Positions 11,470 to 20,740 of a DNA stretch of 64,000 nt are shown here, one piece after another; within the stretch, counting starts at the first letter, position 1, and every line of letters begins with the position of its first letter. Both the position numbers and the translations under genes were made by a program. The stretch is from Bacillus alkalicellulosilyticus (GTDB lineage: Bacteria; Bacillota; Bacilli; Bacillales; Bacillaceae_F), in contig NZ_KV917381.1 in assembly GCF_002019795.1 (NCBI RefSeq), positions 326,001 through 390,000 on the forward strand. Reading direction: 5' to 3'. A model generated the notes under the pieces. It ran no database searches and was not told where the DNA came from. It saw nothing but the letters and a program-made list of their open reading frames with translations.

Positions 11470-12957
11470 ATGACAAATAAAATTACGATTAATACAGATG
11501 TGGAAAAAGGAATTATTAATAAAAATATTTATGGACACTTTTCCGAGCACTTAGGAAGATGTATTTATGAAGGATTTTGGGTAGGCGAAGATTCTTCGAT
11601 CCCGAATACAAATGGAATTCGTAATGATGTGGTTGCAGCTCTAAAAGAAATCAATGTGCCAGTATTACGTTGGCCTGGTGGATGCTTTGCTGATGAATAT
11701 CATTGGAAAGATGGGATAGGCCCACGTGAACAACGAAAAAGAATGGTCAATACAAACTGGGGTGGAGTTGTAGAAAACAATCACTTTGGAACTCATGAGT
11801 TTATGATGCTGTGCGAAATGCTTGAAACCGAGCCATATATTTGTGGAAATGTAGGAAGTGGTACAGTTCAAGAAATGTCCGAGTGGGTTGAGTATATGAC
11901 ATTTGATGGAGAGTCTCCGATGGCAAACTGGAGAAAAGAAAATGGAAGAGAAAAATCATGGCCATTAAAGTACTTCGGAGTAGGAAATGAAAACTGGGGT
12001 TGCGGTGGTAATATGCGAGCGGAGTACTATGCAGATTTATACCGCCAATATCAAACATACGTAAAAAATTATGGGGAAAATAAAGTTTACAAAATTGCTG
12101 GTGGAGCAAATGTTGATGACTATCATTGGACAGAAGTGTTAATGCGAGAAGCAGGGTCTCTAATGGATGGCTTAAGCGTTCACTATTACACGGTTCCTGG
12201 AGACTTTTGGTTAGGCAAAGGGGCAGCACTAGACCCTCGAGAAGAAGAATGGTATGCGACGATGAAAAAGGCGTTATACATCGATGAACTGATTACGAAA
12301 CACGGCACAATTATGGATAAATATGATCCAGAAAAACGTGTTGGAATGATTATTGATGAGTGGGGAACATGGTTTGATGTGGAACCTGGTACGAACCCTG
12401 GCTTCTTATATCAACAAAATACGATTCGGGATGCATTAGTTGCCGGCTTACACTTTCATATTTTCCATGATCATAATGACCGTGTTCAAATGGCAAACAT
12501 TGCACAAACCGTTAATGTTCTTCAAGCAATGATTTTAACAGAAGGCGAAAAGATGATTACCACCCCAACTTATCATGTGTTCGAAATGTTTAAAGTTCAC
12601 CAAGACGCGACAAAAGTGGATATCCAATCTACAATAGGCACTTACGAACTCAATGGTGAAAAGTTACCTTCTGTCAGTGTATCAGCATCAAAAGATAGCG
12701 AAGGGCAATTACATATTAGTTTATGTAACTTAAATCCAAAGGAAGCCTCTGATGTGAAAATTGAGCTTCGTGGATTAGTAAATCAAGCAGAGCAAGTATC
12801 TGGACGCATTTTAACAGCAGATACATTAAATGCACATAATACGTTTGAACAACCAGAGAACGTAAAACCAACAGCGCTTACGGATGTTACATTAGAAGCT
12901 AACGAGCTTTCATTGACATTACCTCCGATGTCAGTTGCTGTTGTAACGGTAAAGTAA
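11470..12957 (+). CDS. abfA: Intracellular alpha-L-arabinofuranosidase, GH51 (AbfA type)
   Basis: It releases alpha-L-arabinofuranose from arabino-oligosaccharides. The 495-residue length matches Bacillus and Geobacillus AbfA. The acid/base glutamate is E174 in '[11 protein letters not shown]' and the nucleophile is E297 in '[10 protein letters not shown]', within a TIM barrel followed by a C-terminal beta-sandwich. No export signal is present. It lies downstream of GH127 and probably shares its transcript. With GH43 and GH127, the set covers both alpha- and beta-linked arabinofuranose, and the released arabinose enters AraA-AraB-AraD. Confidence 0.96.
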   Translation: MTNKITINTDVEKGIINKNIYGHFSEHLGRCIYEGFWVGEDSSIPNTNGIRNDVVAALKEINVPVLRWPGGCFADEYHWKDGIGPREQRKRMVNTNWGGVVENNHFGTHEFMMLCEMLETEPYICGNVGSGTVQEMSEWVEYMTFDGESPMANWRKENGREKSWPLKYFGVGNENWGCGGNMRAEYYADLYRQYQTYVKNYGENKVYKIAGGANVDDYHWTEVLMREAGSLMDGLSVHYYTVPGDFWLGKGAALDPREEEWYATMKKALYIDELITKHGTIMDKYDPEKRVGMIIDEWGTWFDVEPGTNPGFLYQQNTIRDALVAGLHFHIFHDHNDRVQMANIAQTVNVLQAMILTEGEKMITTPTYHVFEMFKVHQDATKVDIQSTIGTYELNGEKLPSVSVSASKDSEGQLHISLCNLNPKEASDVKIELRGLVNQAEQVSGRILTADTLNAHNTFEQPENVKPTALTDVTLEANELSLTLPPMSVAVVTVK

Positions 12958-12960
12958 AAG

Positions 12961-13200
12961 ATGTCAGACAAAAGGCAATGTAAGAGTTGCCGAACACCAG
13001 TAGTAGACGTGGATATTGATGTTCAGATAGACAATGCCAATACCGTCGATGAAGAAACGTATGAAAAAAGATTAGAGATTTGTATGGAATGTCCATCACT
13101 AGTATATGGTTCAACGTGCAAACATTCAGGATGCCTGGTCAGTTACCGGACGTATCTTAAAGATAAGAAGTGTCCTGAACCTTCAGGAGCGAAGTGGTAG
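12961..13200 (+). CDS. Small cysteine-rich protein (DUF6171-like)
   Basis: The 79-residue protein begins 3 bp after the abfA stop codon. It has a 'CKSC' pair near the N-terminus and the cluster 'CMECP...STCKHSGC...KKCPEP' in the second half, arranged like a zinc- or metal-binding knuckle. It resembles DUF6171 proteins of Bacilli, whose function is unknown. The ribosome-binding site is weak (GGTAAAG), so translation may depend on coupling to abfA. A terminator follows, making this the last gene of the arabinoside transcript. A role in sugar use is not implied by its sequence. Confidence 0.65.
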   Translation: MSDKRQCKSCRTPVVDVDIDVQIDNANTVDEETYEKRLEICMECPSLVYGSTCKHSGCLVSYRTYLKDKKCPEPSGAKW

Positions 13201-13227
13201 TTTCTATTCTCAAACTCAAACTAAGTA

Positions 13228-13270
13228 AAGCCGGAACAAAGGTTGTTGTTTTACCTTTTGTTTCGGCTTT
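13228..13270 (+). terminator. Terminator after the DUF6171-like gene
   Basis: AAGCCGGAACAAAGGT pairs with ACCTTTTGTTTCGGCTT. The stem belongs to the ACAAAAGGT terminator family found repeatedly in this window. Confidence 0.8.
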
Positions 13271-13335
13271 GTTCGTTGGTTGAACTAGTTTAGTATTCAT
13301 ATTATACTTAGGAAAATTAGATGCGGGGGAGTTCG

Positions 13336-13686
13336 ATGACTAAACACAAGATTTATACAATGAGCTTTGCAAGTGTCTATCCTCATTATGTTAAAAAAGC
13401 GGAGAGAAAGGGACGTACTAAAGAAGAAGTTGATGAAATCATCCGTTGGTTGACTGGGTATAGTCAGGAAGAATTAGAAGCTCAACTCAAAAAACAGACT
13501 GATTTTGAGACATTCTTAGAGGAAGCACCACAAATGAACCCTTCGAGAGAATTAATAAAAGGGGTAGTCTGCGGTGTTCGAGTTGAAAACGTAGAAGAAC
13601 CGACTATGAGAGAAATTCGCTATTTGGATAAATTAATTGATGAGTTAGCAAAGGGAAAAGCATTTGAGAAGATTTTACGAAACTAA
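13336..13686 (+). CDS. DUF2200 family protein
   Basis: The 116-residue protein begins [20 protein letters not shown] and continues '[23 protein letters not shown]', which is the hallmark of DUF2200. No function is established for the family. It is soluble and mostly helical, with no membrane segment or signal. I start at ATG 13336, 6-7 bp after GGGGGAG, rather than at the in-frame ATG 13321 that overlaps the ribosome-binding site. It is monocistronic, with a strong terminator at 13761. Confidence 0.85.
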   Translation: MTKHKIYTMSFASVYPHYVKKAERKGRTKEEVDEIIRWLTGYSQEELEAQLKKQTDFETFLEEAPQMNPSRELIKGVVCGVRVENVEEPTMREIRYLDKLIDELAKGKAFEKILRN

Positions 13687-13760
13687 TATAAAGTGAACAA
13701 CACTGACTTCCTAGGTTCTATCAAAAAGTAATCTTAATACTGAATTCATTAGAATAGTAA

Positions 13761-13796
13761 GCCGTTGAAAATGTACAAGCATTCAACGGCTTTTTA
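13761..13796 (+). terminator. Terminator after the DUF2200 gene
   Basis: GCCGTTGAA and TTCAACGGC flank a 12-nt loop and are followed by TTTTTAT. Confidence 0.88.
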
Positions 13797-14189
13797 TATG
13801 GAGTCAATCGTTCTACTCGTGTCTCCGTTTTTCTAGAAATTTATCAGCTTGTTTTAAGAAGCAAAGAAGATAGAGATAAACCGCTACCTGAAGCTAATTT
13901 AGGGCCTGTGTAATACGTTTATTTACTTTTATTATAAAAATATATACATATCATGTTTAGCTAGTTAATTGCATGAATAACAGGAAACTATTGCTATATA
14001 AGTGTTTCTAAATGGTGAACTTTGTTTTAAGTGCGTACTATTTTGCATTATTCGTGTTACAATACAAAAAAAGTGATATTTTTCGACAAATTTTCAATAG
14101 GATGTATCAGCATCTTGACTTACTAAGAGAGGGTTGTAGTTTATGCAAAAATCGAGTGCATATGAATACTTAAAAGGAAAGACAATGCG
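13797..14189 (+). other. Intergenic region upstream of the RsbW-like/STAS/MCP operon
   Basis: It is AT-rich and I found no convincing sigma-A promoter. A 20-codon frame, ATG 14143 to TAG 14205 (MQKSSAYEYLKGKTMRWIVI), follows GAGAGGG and overlaps the start of the RsbW-like gene. It could be a leader peptide coupled to that gene, but it may be chance. Confidence 0.35.
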
Positions 14190-14642
14190 ATGGATAGTTA
14201 TATAGAAAAAATAATTTATAAAGAAAAAATTAGCTGTGAGGATTGGGGAGAAATTGAAAGACTTCAACAACATGTAAGGTGTCATTTAAAAGCAGTGCTA
14301 GATGAATTTATTTTTGTTGAAATGGCAGTCAATGAAGCTTTGAATAATGCGATTGCATCCTCTAAAAATCTAGAAATTGAAGTAACTAAAGACCAGGTTT
14401 TTTTACAGATAACGATTACTGATGATGGTCCTGGATTTGATGTTCAAGGTAAATTACAAGAATTAAATGAAAAAAGGGATAGTCTTATGGATGAAATATT
14501 GTGGTCAGAGTCAGGCCGAGGGATTTATATCATGCATAAATTTATGGATGAAATTAAGTATAGTGACAAAGGAAATCAAGTCACACTATTAAAGAAATTG
14601 GGGGGAAATGGCAGTGCAGATGAACATAGAGGTAATTGGTGA
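14190..14642 (+). CDS. RsbW/SpoIIAB-like serine kinase/anti-sigma factor
   Basis: The 150-residue protein is a GHKL-type ATPase of the HATPase_c_2 group. The N-box is 'EMAVNEALNNAI', the G1 box 'ITDDGPGFD' and the G2 box 'SESGRGIYIM'. Such proteins phosphorylate a STAS-domain antagonist on serine and often bind a sigma factor. The next gene encodes just such an antagonist and overlaps this one by about 29 bp, indicating translational coupling. No sigma factor gene is nearby and a chemoreceptor follows, so the partner may be something other than a sigma factor. AAAGGAAAG precedes ATG 14190. Confidence 0.85.
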   Translation: MDSYIEKIIYKEKISCEDWGEIERLQQHVRCHLKAVLDEFIFVEMAVNEALNNAIASSKNLEIEVTKDQVFLQITITDDGPGFDVQGKLQELNEKRDSLMDEILWSESGRGIYIMHKFMDEIKYSDKGNQVTLLKKLGGNGSADEHRGNW

Positions 14643-14916
14643 AGTTGTAACAGTTAGATTAGAAGGAAAAATGTACGTTCAAGAATCTATTGAAGTAAGA
14701 GAAAAAGTCTTGAAACAGTTGGAAAAGGGCTATACTCAGCTATCGGTTGACCTTACTAATCTTTCGTATATAGATAGTTCAGGTTTAGGAGTACTGATTG
14801 GTTTTCATAAGAAAATGTCTAATATAGGTGGATCTTTTGTTATTACTGGTGTACATGGAGCTGTTAAAGAAGTAATTGAGTTAACAAGACTACATTTAGT
14901 TTTTGATATTCAGTAA
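14614..14916 (+). CDS. STAS-domain anti-sigma-factor antagonist
   Basis: The 100-residue STAS protein is of the RsbV/SpoIIAA type. 'YIDSSGLGVLIG' contains the phosphorylatable serine (S56 from this start) that the adjacent RsbW-like kinase would modify. I prefer GTG 14614, because GGGGGG lies 8 bp upstream; ATG 14608 would leave a 2-bp gap. The start lies inside the end of the kinase gene, so stoichiometric coupled synthesis is likely. The pair acts as a phosphorylation-controlled partner switch, and its output here is unknown. Confidence 0.85.
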   Translation: MQMNIEVIGEVVTVRLEGKMYVQESIEVREKVLKQLEKGYTQLSVDLTNLSYIDSSGLGVLIGFHKKMSNIGGSFVITGVHGAVKEVIELTRLHLVFDIQ

Positions 14917-14968
14917 TCAAATTAGTCCTACACTAGCAAACAACTAGAATCCACAGAGGTGAATGAAA

Positions 14969-17047
14969 ATGCAAATAAAAACCAAGAAAATAAGTTTAAT
15001 GATAAAAATGACATTCCTTTTTTTAATTCTTAGTTTGATTCCAATGGCTATACTTAGTTATTACAGTATATCCAATGCATCTAAAGCTCTAGTATTTGAA
15101 AAGGAAAGTAAGCTAACTGCGATTAGAGACATCAAAAAGTCGCAAATTGAAGCTTATTTTGCAGAAAGATTCAATGACATTGAAATTTTAGCAAAAAGAA
15201 GTCTAGTAAAAAATGCGGTTGAAGAACTTCAAATAGCTTTTGAAGAGTACGGGGTTCATAGTGCCGAATATCAAGAAGTTCATGATAAGTTTGATGGTGA
15301 TTTAAAGCATTTTGCGTATACGTATGGATATTATGATTTATTTTTGATTGATGAACAGGGCGATATTGTATATACCGTTGAAAAGGAATCTGATTTTGGG
15401 GAAAATTTAGTAACTGGTAGTTTAAAGGAATCAAACCTTGCACATACGCTAGTAACTGCCAAAAATCAAATTGTACTAGAAGATTACGAATTTTATGAAC
15501 CGTCAAATGAACATGCGGCGTTTATAGCGGCTCCCATAAAAGAAGACAATGGTAAGTTTTTAGGCATTGTTGCTCTTCAAATCTCTGATGAAGCCATTGG
15601 AGTTATCATGTCCGAACGAACAGGTATGGGGAACACAGGCGAAACTTATTTAGTTGGATCTGATAAGCTGATGCGTTCAGATTCTATTTTTACGGAAGAA
15701 CTAGATATAGGTGTGCTTGAGATTGATACTGTCGCGACTCGTGAAGCAATAAGCGGGAACATAGGTAAAGAGTTAATCAAAGATTATCGTGGAGAGTATG
15801 TGTATAGTGCTTATGCTCCACTTGACATTAAGGGTTTAGATTGGGTAATTATTAGTGAAATCGATAAGGCAGAAGCTCAAAAATCTATTAATGACCTTAT
15901 CATTGCCCTTCTTACAGTAGTGGTTATATCCATAGTCATTATAGTTGTAGTAGCAATTTTCTTTGCACGTAAAATGAGCAAACCTATTACTAAAGCTAGT
16001 GAGAGAGTGAAAGAGATTGAAAATGGAAACTTAGCTCATGACCCACTGCAAGTGACAAGCAATGACGAAGTTGGAGAGTTGGTCAAAGCTATAAATGGTA
16101 TGAATGTTAAGATGAATAATTTAGTAAGTGGAATTGCTAGTTCCGCTGAAGAGTTAAGTGCAGGTTCTGAGGAAACATCTGCTTCAGTTGAAGAGGTTAC
16201 TGCTTCAGTAGAGGTATTAAATAGCGTCGTTCAGGGCGTTTCTCAGGATGCAACAAAAGGAAAAGAAGCGACACTAGATGCTTCACAATCGCTTATTCAA
16301 TTATCGTCTTTAATTCAGCTAGCGAAAGAAAAAGCATCTAATGGGAAGGCTAGTTCAGAGAATACGATGAAGTCAGCTGAAAATGGAGTAGTAAAAGTAG
16401 AAGAAACGATTGATAAAATGGGTGAAATTGAAGACAAAACAGAACAAACGCAAATCTTAATTAAAGAGTTAGAAGTCTACTCTAAAGAGATTGGACAAAT
16501 CACAACAACAATTACAGCGATAGCGGAGCAAACCAATTTATTGGCGTTAAATGCATCGATTGAAGCTGCTCGTGCAGGAGAGCATGGAAAAGGGTTTGCT
16601 GTCGTTGCTAACGAAGTACGTAAATTAGCAGAAGAATCTAATCATGGGGCTTCCGAAGTTTCAAAGCTGACAGAAAAGATTGCAGATTTAACGATGAAAT
16701 CTGCTGTATCTATGGAGGAAAGCAGAAATATTGTCAATGAAGGAACCCTTGTAGCGAAAATTGCGGGTGACTCGCTTCAGCAAATATTAGATGCAGTTAA
16801 TATTACGGAACAAGCAATTAACGAAATAAGTGATATTACAAGCGATGAGGTTGCTACATCAGAAACTATTGTTGAGTTAATTAACAATCTAGCTACTATC
16901 GTTGAGTCTACAGCGACAAGTGCAGAACAAATGATGGTCTCCTTTGATGAGACAACACTTGCGATGCAAAATGTAAGTGCGGTTTCAGAACAAAACTCGG
17001 GAATGGCAAATGACTTGATGAATTCTATTGAAAAATTCAAGCTTTAA
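14969..17047 (+). CDS. Methyl-accepting chemotaxis protein with a Cache-type sensor
   Basis: The 692-residue transmembrane receptor has an N-terminal anchor at about 10-32 and an extracytoplasmic sensor of about 270 residues that resembles a dCache fold. The second membrane segment (about 309-331) is followed by HAMP at about 332-385 and a long signalling coiled coil. The conserved tip is visible as '[20 protein letters not shown]' around residue 535. It should control a CheA-CheW complex. I start at ATG 14969 (MQIKTKK), about 7 bp from GAGGTG; ATG 14963 sits too close to it. It follows the kinase/STAS pair by about 50 bp with no terminator between, so one operon is likely. The ligand is unknown. 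Confidence 0.92.
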   Translation: MQIKTKKISLMIKMTFLFLILSLIPMAILSYYSISNASKALVFEKESKLTAIRDIKKSQIEAYFAERFNDIEILAKRSLVKNAVEELQIAFEEYGVHSAEYQEVHDKFDGDLKHFAYTYGYYDLFLIDEQGDIVYTVEKESDFGENLVTGSLKESNLAHTLVTAKNQIVLEDYEFYEPSNEHAAFIAAPIKEDNGKFLGIVALQISDEAIGVIMSERTGMGNTGETYLVGSDKLMRSDSIFTEELDIGVLEIDTVATREAISGNIGKELIKDYRGEYVYSAYAPLDIKGLDWVIISEIDKAEAQKSINDLIIALLTVVVISIVIIVVVAIFFARKMSKPITKASERVKEIENGNLAHDPLQVTSNDEVGELVKAINGMNVKMNNLVSGIASSAEELSAGSEETSASVEEVTASVEVLNSVVQGVSQDATKGKEATLDASQSLIQLSSLIQLAKEKASNGKASSENTMKSAENGVVKVEETIDKMGEIEDKTEQTQILIKELEVYSKEIGQITTTITAIAEQTNLLALNASIEAARAGEHGKGFAVVANEVRKLAEESNHGASEVSKLTEKIADLTMKSAVSMEESRNIVNEGTLVAKIAGDSLQQILDAVNITEQAINEISDITSDEVATSETIVELINNLATIVESTATSAEQMMVSFDETTLAMQNVSAVSEQNSGMANDLMNSIEKFKL

Positions 17048-17059
17048 TAAGTAAACAGA

Positions 17060-17107
17060 AAGGCTAATAAAAGTGGTAAAGTATTTACCTTTTTATTAGC
17101 CTTTTTT
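17060..17107 (+). terminator. Terminator after the chemoreceptor gene
   Basis: AAGGCTAATAAAA pairs with TTTTTATTAGCCTT and runs into TTTTTT. Confidence 0.9.
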
Positions 17108-17273
17108 CATATTTAGTAAAAATAAAAAAGTAGTAAAGTTACTATAAATAACAAACTAACTACCCTTATTTTGATTAGCTTTAATAAATTTCAGTCATTG
17201 CCACAAAATAAAACAGGCCATATACTTTGTGGAGAAGTACATACCTTATTGTATGAAAAGGGGTAATAATAAT

Positions 17274-18026
17274 ATGATTGATGTAAAAGGAAAATGGACA
17301 CTCGTTACAGGAGCTAGTAGAGGTATCGGATATCAAGTAGCTATTTTTATGGCAAAGCAAGGAGCTAATCTCATTTTACATAGTCGAAATCTTGAGCATA
17401 CGAAGAAAGTGGAGCAGGAGGTCAAGGCTTTAGGTGTGGAAGTCTATAGTGTTGAAGCAGATTTAGCAAATCATGAATCTGTTGTACGGATGCTAGATGA
17501 AATTGAAGCAAAAGGAACTGCTGTTGATATTTTATTTAATAATGCAGCCATTCAAACGCCATATCGAGAAAATGTATGGGAAACGCCAGTAGCAGATTTT
17601 GAACAAAGCTTTCAAGTAAACGTCATTTCACTTGTTACGATTTCAAACCGGTTCATTCCAAAAATGATTGAACGAGGCTTTGGTCGAATTATAAACACAA
17701 CAAGTGGAATCAAAGACCAGCCAGAGCTTTCAGCCTATGCGGCAAGTAAAGCAGCAGTTGATAAATATACAAAGGATTTGGCACCAAGGCTAGAAGGAAC
17801 CAATGTCGTAATGAGTATTACTGACCCAAACTGGTGTACAACTGACTTAGGAGGATCGCAAGCACCAAATACTCCTGAGAGTGCGATTCCAGGTGTAGCG
17901 GTTGGAGCGTTTGTCAATGACATGCAGAGCGCTTGTTTTTTCCCTGCTGCCGCCTTTTATAATATGTCGTTTGAAGAAGCTGTGAAAAAAGCGGAATCCA
18001 TTAAACCAAATCCATATACGATATAA
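17274..18026 (+). CDS. Short-chain dehydrogenase/reductase (SDR)
   Basis: The 250-residue classical SDR has the NAD(P)-binding motif 'TGASRGIG' at about 12-19, the structural 'NNAA' motif and the catalytic pair in 'YAASKAAVDKY' (Tyr and Lys four residues apart), with a preceding serine in 'TTSGIKD'. It is a soluble oxidoreductase of unknown substrate. I start at ATG 17274 (MIDVKGKW), 10 bp after AAAGGGG; the upstream extension is not supported. An aldo-keto reductase follows after 29 bp, so they are probably cotranscribed and may act on the same carbonyl compound. Confidence 0.88.
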   Translation: MIDVKGKWTLVTGASRGIGYQVAIFMAKQGANLILHSRNLEHTKKVEQEVKALGVEVYSVEADLANHESVVRMLDEIEAKGTAVDILFNNAAIQTPYRENVWETPVADFEQSFQVNVISLVTISNRFIPKMIERGFGRIINTTSGIKDQPELSAYAASKAAVDKYTKDLAPRLEGTNVVMSITDPNWCTTDLGGSQAPNTPESAIPGVAVGAFVNDMQSACFFPAAAFYNMSFEEAVKKAESIKPNPYTI

Positions 18027-18055
18027 ATTTAATAATAAATAGGAAGGTGAATGCT

Positions 18056-18973
18056 ATGAGAACAATGAAACTAGGAACGAGTGCACTAGAAGTACCAGTT
18101 GTTTCTGTCGGTTGCATGCGAATCAATTCATTAGAGAAACCAGAGGCAGAACATTTTATTCAAACGGCACTTGAATATGGCGCTAATTTCTTTGACCATG
18201 CAGATATTTACGGTGGTGGAGAATGCGAGAAAATCTTCGCTGATGCGATACATATGAACGATGATGTTCGAGAAAAAATCATTCTTCAATCGAAGTGTGG
18301 CATTCGACAGGGGATGTTTGATTTTTCTAAAGAACACATTCTTACTTCTGTTGATAACATATTACAAAGGCTGAACACAGATTATCTTGATGTCTTGCTT
18401 TTACATCGTCCTGATGCGTTAGTTGAGCCAGAAGAAGTGGCCGAAGCATTTGACCAGCTTGAAACCTCGGGTAAAGTACGTCATTTTGGTGTATCGAACC
18501 AAAAACCGATGCAGATTGAGTTGTTAAAGAAATTCGTAAAACAACCAATTGTGGCAAATCAGCTTCAATTAAGTATTACAAATGCCAATATGATTTCACA
18601 CGGGCTTAATGTAAATATGGAAAATGACCCAGCGATTGACCGAGATGGAAGTATTCTTGATTATTGTAGATTACATGATATTACGATACAGCCGTGGTCT
18701 CCATTTCAATATGGGTTCTTTGAAGGGGTATTCTTAGGAAACGAGAAATTCCCAGAATTGAATCAAAAAATTGATGAAATTGCTGAGCATTACGGAGTGA
18801 GTAACACAACGATTGCGGTTGCTTGGTTGCTACGCCATCCAGCTAATATGCAACCTGTGATTGGAACAATGAATGAAAGTCGCTTAAAGGATTGTATGAA
18901 AGCATCAGAAATTGAGCTGACGCGTGAAGAGTGGTATGGCATTTTCCGGGCAGCTGGAAACATATTGCCTTAA
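18056..18973 (+). CDS. Aldo/keto reductase (YcsN/YdhF-like)
   Basis: The 305-residue NADPH-dependent TIM-barrel oxidoreductase carries the catalytic tetrad: Asp and Tyr in 'NFFDHADIYGGGECE', Lys in 'ILQSKCG' and His in 'VLLLHRPD'. The C-terminal cofactor-binding 'VIGTMNESRL' is intact. The sequence resembles Bacillus YcsN and E. coli YdhF. AGGAAGGTG precedes ATG 18056 by 6 bp, and the GTG at 18047 is part of that site. It is the second gene after the SDR and is followed by a clear terminator. The physiological substrate is not known. Confidence 0.88.
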   Translation: MRTMKLGTSALEVPVVSVGCMRINSLEKPEAEHFIQTALEYGANFFDHADIYGGGECEKIFADAIHMNDDVREKIILQSKCGIRQGMFDFSKEHILTSVDNILQRLNTDYLDVLLLHRPDALVEPEEVAEAFDQLETSGKVRHFGVSNQKPMQIELLKKFVKQPIVANQLQLSITNANMISHGLNVNMENDPAIDRDGSILDYCRLHDITIQPWSPFQYGFFEGVFLGNEKFPELNQKIDEIAEHYGVSNTTIAVAWLLRHPANMQPVIGTMNESRLKDCMKASEIELTREEWYGIFRAAGNILP

Positions 18974-19005
18974 ATAATAAACAACTCTTGCTTTGATAGT
19001 ATTGT

Positions 19006-19038
19006 AAAAATCCTTCGCACGTTTGCGGAGGATTTTTG
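19006..19038 (+). terminator. Terminator after the aldo/keto reductase gene
   Basis: AAAATCCTTCGCA and TGCGGAGGATTTTT form a strong stem with a tetraloop-sized loop and a U-tract. Confidence 0.9.
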
Positions 19039-19148
19039 AACTTTCCATGGAAGGGTATAAATAACAGAACGAAGAAAACATTAGTAAAAGAAATGATTGA
19101 ACATCAAATACAAACTTTAAATTAAAATACATTTAAAAAGGAGAAAAA

Positions 19149-20618
19149 ATGACAAATCAAAGTAATCAGACAGGTTGGAACTTTGACAATAGTTATTCTC
19201 GTTTGCCGGAACCGTTTTTCTCAAAACTTAATCCTATCCCCGTACAGGATCCGAAAATGGTCATATTTAATGATGCACTCGCCACATCTTTAGGTTTACA
19301 TGGTCAAGAACTGCAACAGGAAGAAGGGATAAACGTATTAGCGGGAAATCAAGTACCAGAGGGAGCGACGCCTCTCGCCCAAGCCTATGGTGGCCATCAG
19401 TTCGGTCATTTTAACATGCTAGGAGACGGGCGAGCCATTCTCCTCGGTGAACAGCTAACCCCTCAAGGAGAACGATTGGACATCCAGCTTAAAGGACCAG
19501 GCAGAACACCATATTCTAGAGGTGGAGATGGACGAGCGGGATTAGGACCGATGCTACGAGAATATATCATTAGTGAAGCCATGCATGCTCTTGGTATTCC
19601 AACGACAAGAAGCTTAGCCGTTGTGACAACGGGAGAACCGGTTTATCGGGAAACGGTACAAGAGGGAGCGATTTTAACGAGAGTCGCATCCAGTCACATT
19701 CGAGTTGGAACCTTTCAATATGCTGCAGCATGGGGAAGTAAAGAAGAATTAACAGCTTTAGCAGATTATACGATTAAAAGGCATTACCCAAACGTATACG
19801 AAGATGACAACCGCTATGTATCTTTCTTAAAAGAAGTGATTAAGCGCCAAGCTGCGCTCATTACAAAATGGCAGTTGGTCGGCTTTATTCATGGAGTCAT
19901 GAACACTGATAATATGACAATTAGTGGAGAAACCATTGATTATGGTCCTTGTGCTTTCATGGATACATATGACCCTGGGACCGTATTTAGTTCAATTGAC
20001 CGACAAGGGCGCTATGCATATGGAAACCAGCCACCGATAGGAGGATGGAATTTATCTAGATTTGCTGAAACCCTTCTTCCACTTCTGCACGAGGATGAAG
20101 AAAAGGCTGTTGAGATTGCCCAAGATGCAATTTCAATATATCCAGAATTGTTTAAGTCCAATTGGCTAGACGGTATGAGAGCTAAATTAGGATTATTTAC
20201 GAAAGAGAAAGAAGACGAATCGTTAATCGAAACGTTGTTAGAGTTAATGCAAAAACATCGCGCAGATTTTACGAATACATTCCGTGGGTTAACCTTGGAA
20301 AATCTTCAAGATAACCCATTAAGCGAAAACCCTAAGTTTGAGCAATGGTATGAGTTATGGAAAACAAGAAGAACTAGACAACAGCAATCAAAAGAAGAAT
20401 CGGTACAGTTGATGAAAAATACGAACCCAGCTATCATCCCAAGAAACCACCGTGTAGAAGAAGCGTTAGCAGCAGCGGAGGACGATGGGAATTTAAGCGT
20501 AATGGGAAAACTTCTCGGAGTTCTTTCTAATCCGTATGATTATGAGGAGAACGAGTCGACTTATTGTACAATGCCAGACCCACTAGGAAAAGCTTATAAA
20601 ACGTTTTGTGGTACATGA
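19149..20618 (+). CDS. selO: Protein adenylyltransferase SelO (YdiU family)
   Basis: SelO is a pseudokinase-fold enzyme that transfers AMP from ATP to protein hydroxyl groups and is linked to redox stress. At 489 residues it fits bacterial SelO. '[21 protein letters not shown]' marks the family, '[17 protein letters not shown]' the nucleotide-binding loop, and '[19 protein letters not shown]' holds the active-site NTDN and the DYGP metal-binding aspartate. The C-terminus ends 'YKTFCGT' with ordinary cysteine, as in most bacterial homologues, and not selenocysteine. AAGGAG precedes ATG 19149. It is monocistronic. Confidence 0.95.
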   Translation: MTNQSNQTGWNFDNSYSRLPEPFFSKLNPIPVQDPKMVIFNDALATSLGLHGQELQQEEGINVLAGNQVPEGATPLAQAYGGHQFGHFNMLGDGRAILLGEQLTPQGERLDIQLKGPGRTPYSRGGDGRAGLGPMLREYIISEAMHALGIPTTRSLAVVTTGEPVYRETVQEGAILTRVASSHIRVGTFQYAAAWGSKEELTALADYTIKRHYPNVYEDDNRYVSFLKEVIKRQAALITKWQLVGFIHGVMNTDNMTISGETIDYGPCAFMDTYDPGTVFSSIDRQGRYAYGNQPPIGGWNLSRFAETLLPLLHEDEEKAVEIAQDAISIYPELFKSNWLDGMRAKLGLFTKEKEDESLIETLLELMQKHRADFTNTFRGLTLENLQDNPLSENPKFEQWYELWKTRRTRQQQSKEESVQLMKNTNPAIIPRNHRVEEALAAAEDDGNLSVMGKLLGVLSNPYDYEENESTYCTMPDPLGKAYKTFCGT

Positions 20619-20620
20619 TT

Positions 20621-20673
20621 AGAGGATAAGGCAAAAGGTAAAATAACGACCTTTTGTCTCATCCTCTTTTTTT
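20621..20673 (+). terminator. Terminator after selO
   Basis: GAGGATAAGGCAAAAGGT pairs with ACCTTTTGTCTCATCCTC, followed by seven T residues. It is a member of the ACAAAAGGT hairpin family. Confidence 0.88.
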
Positions 20674-20740
20674 GTTTTCGAACGATACTCATAGGGTAAC
20701 TGTATGATAAAGAGACTCTATTAACGTTCGGAGGTATAGA

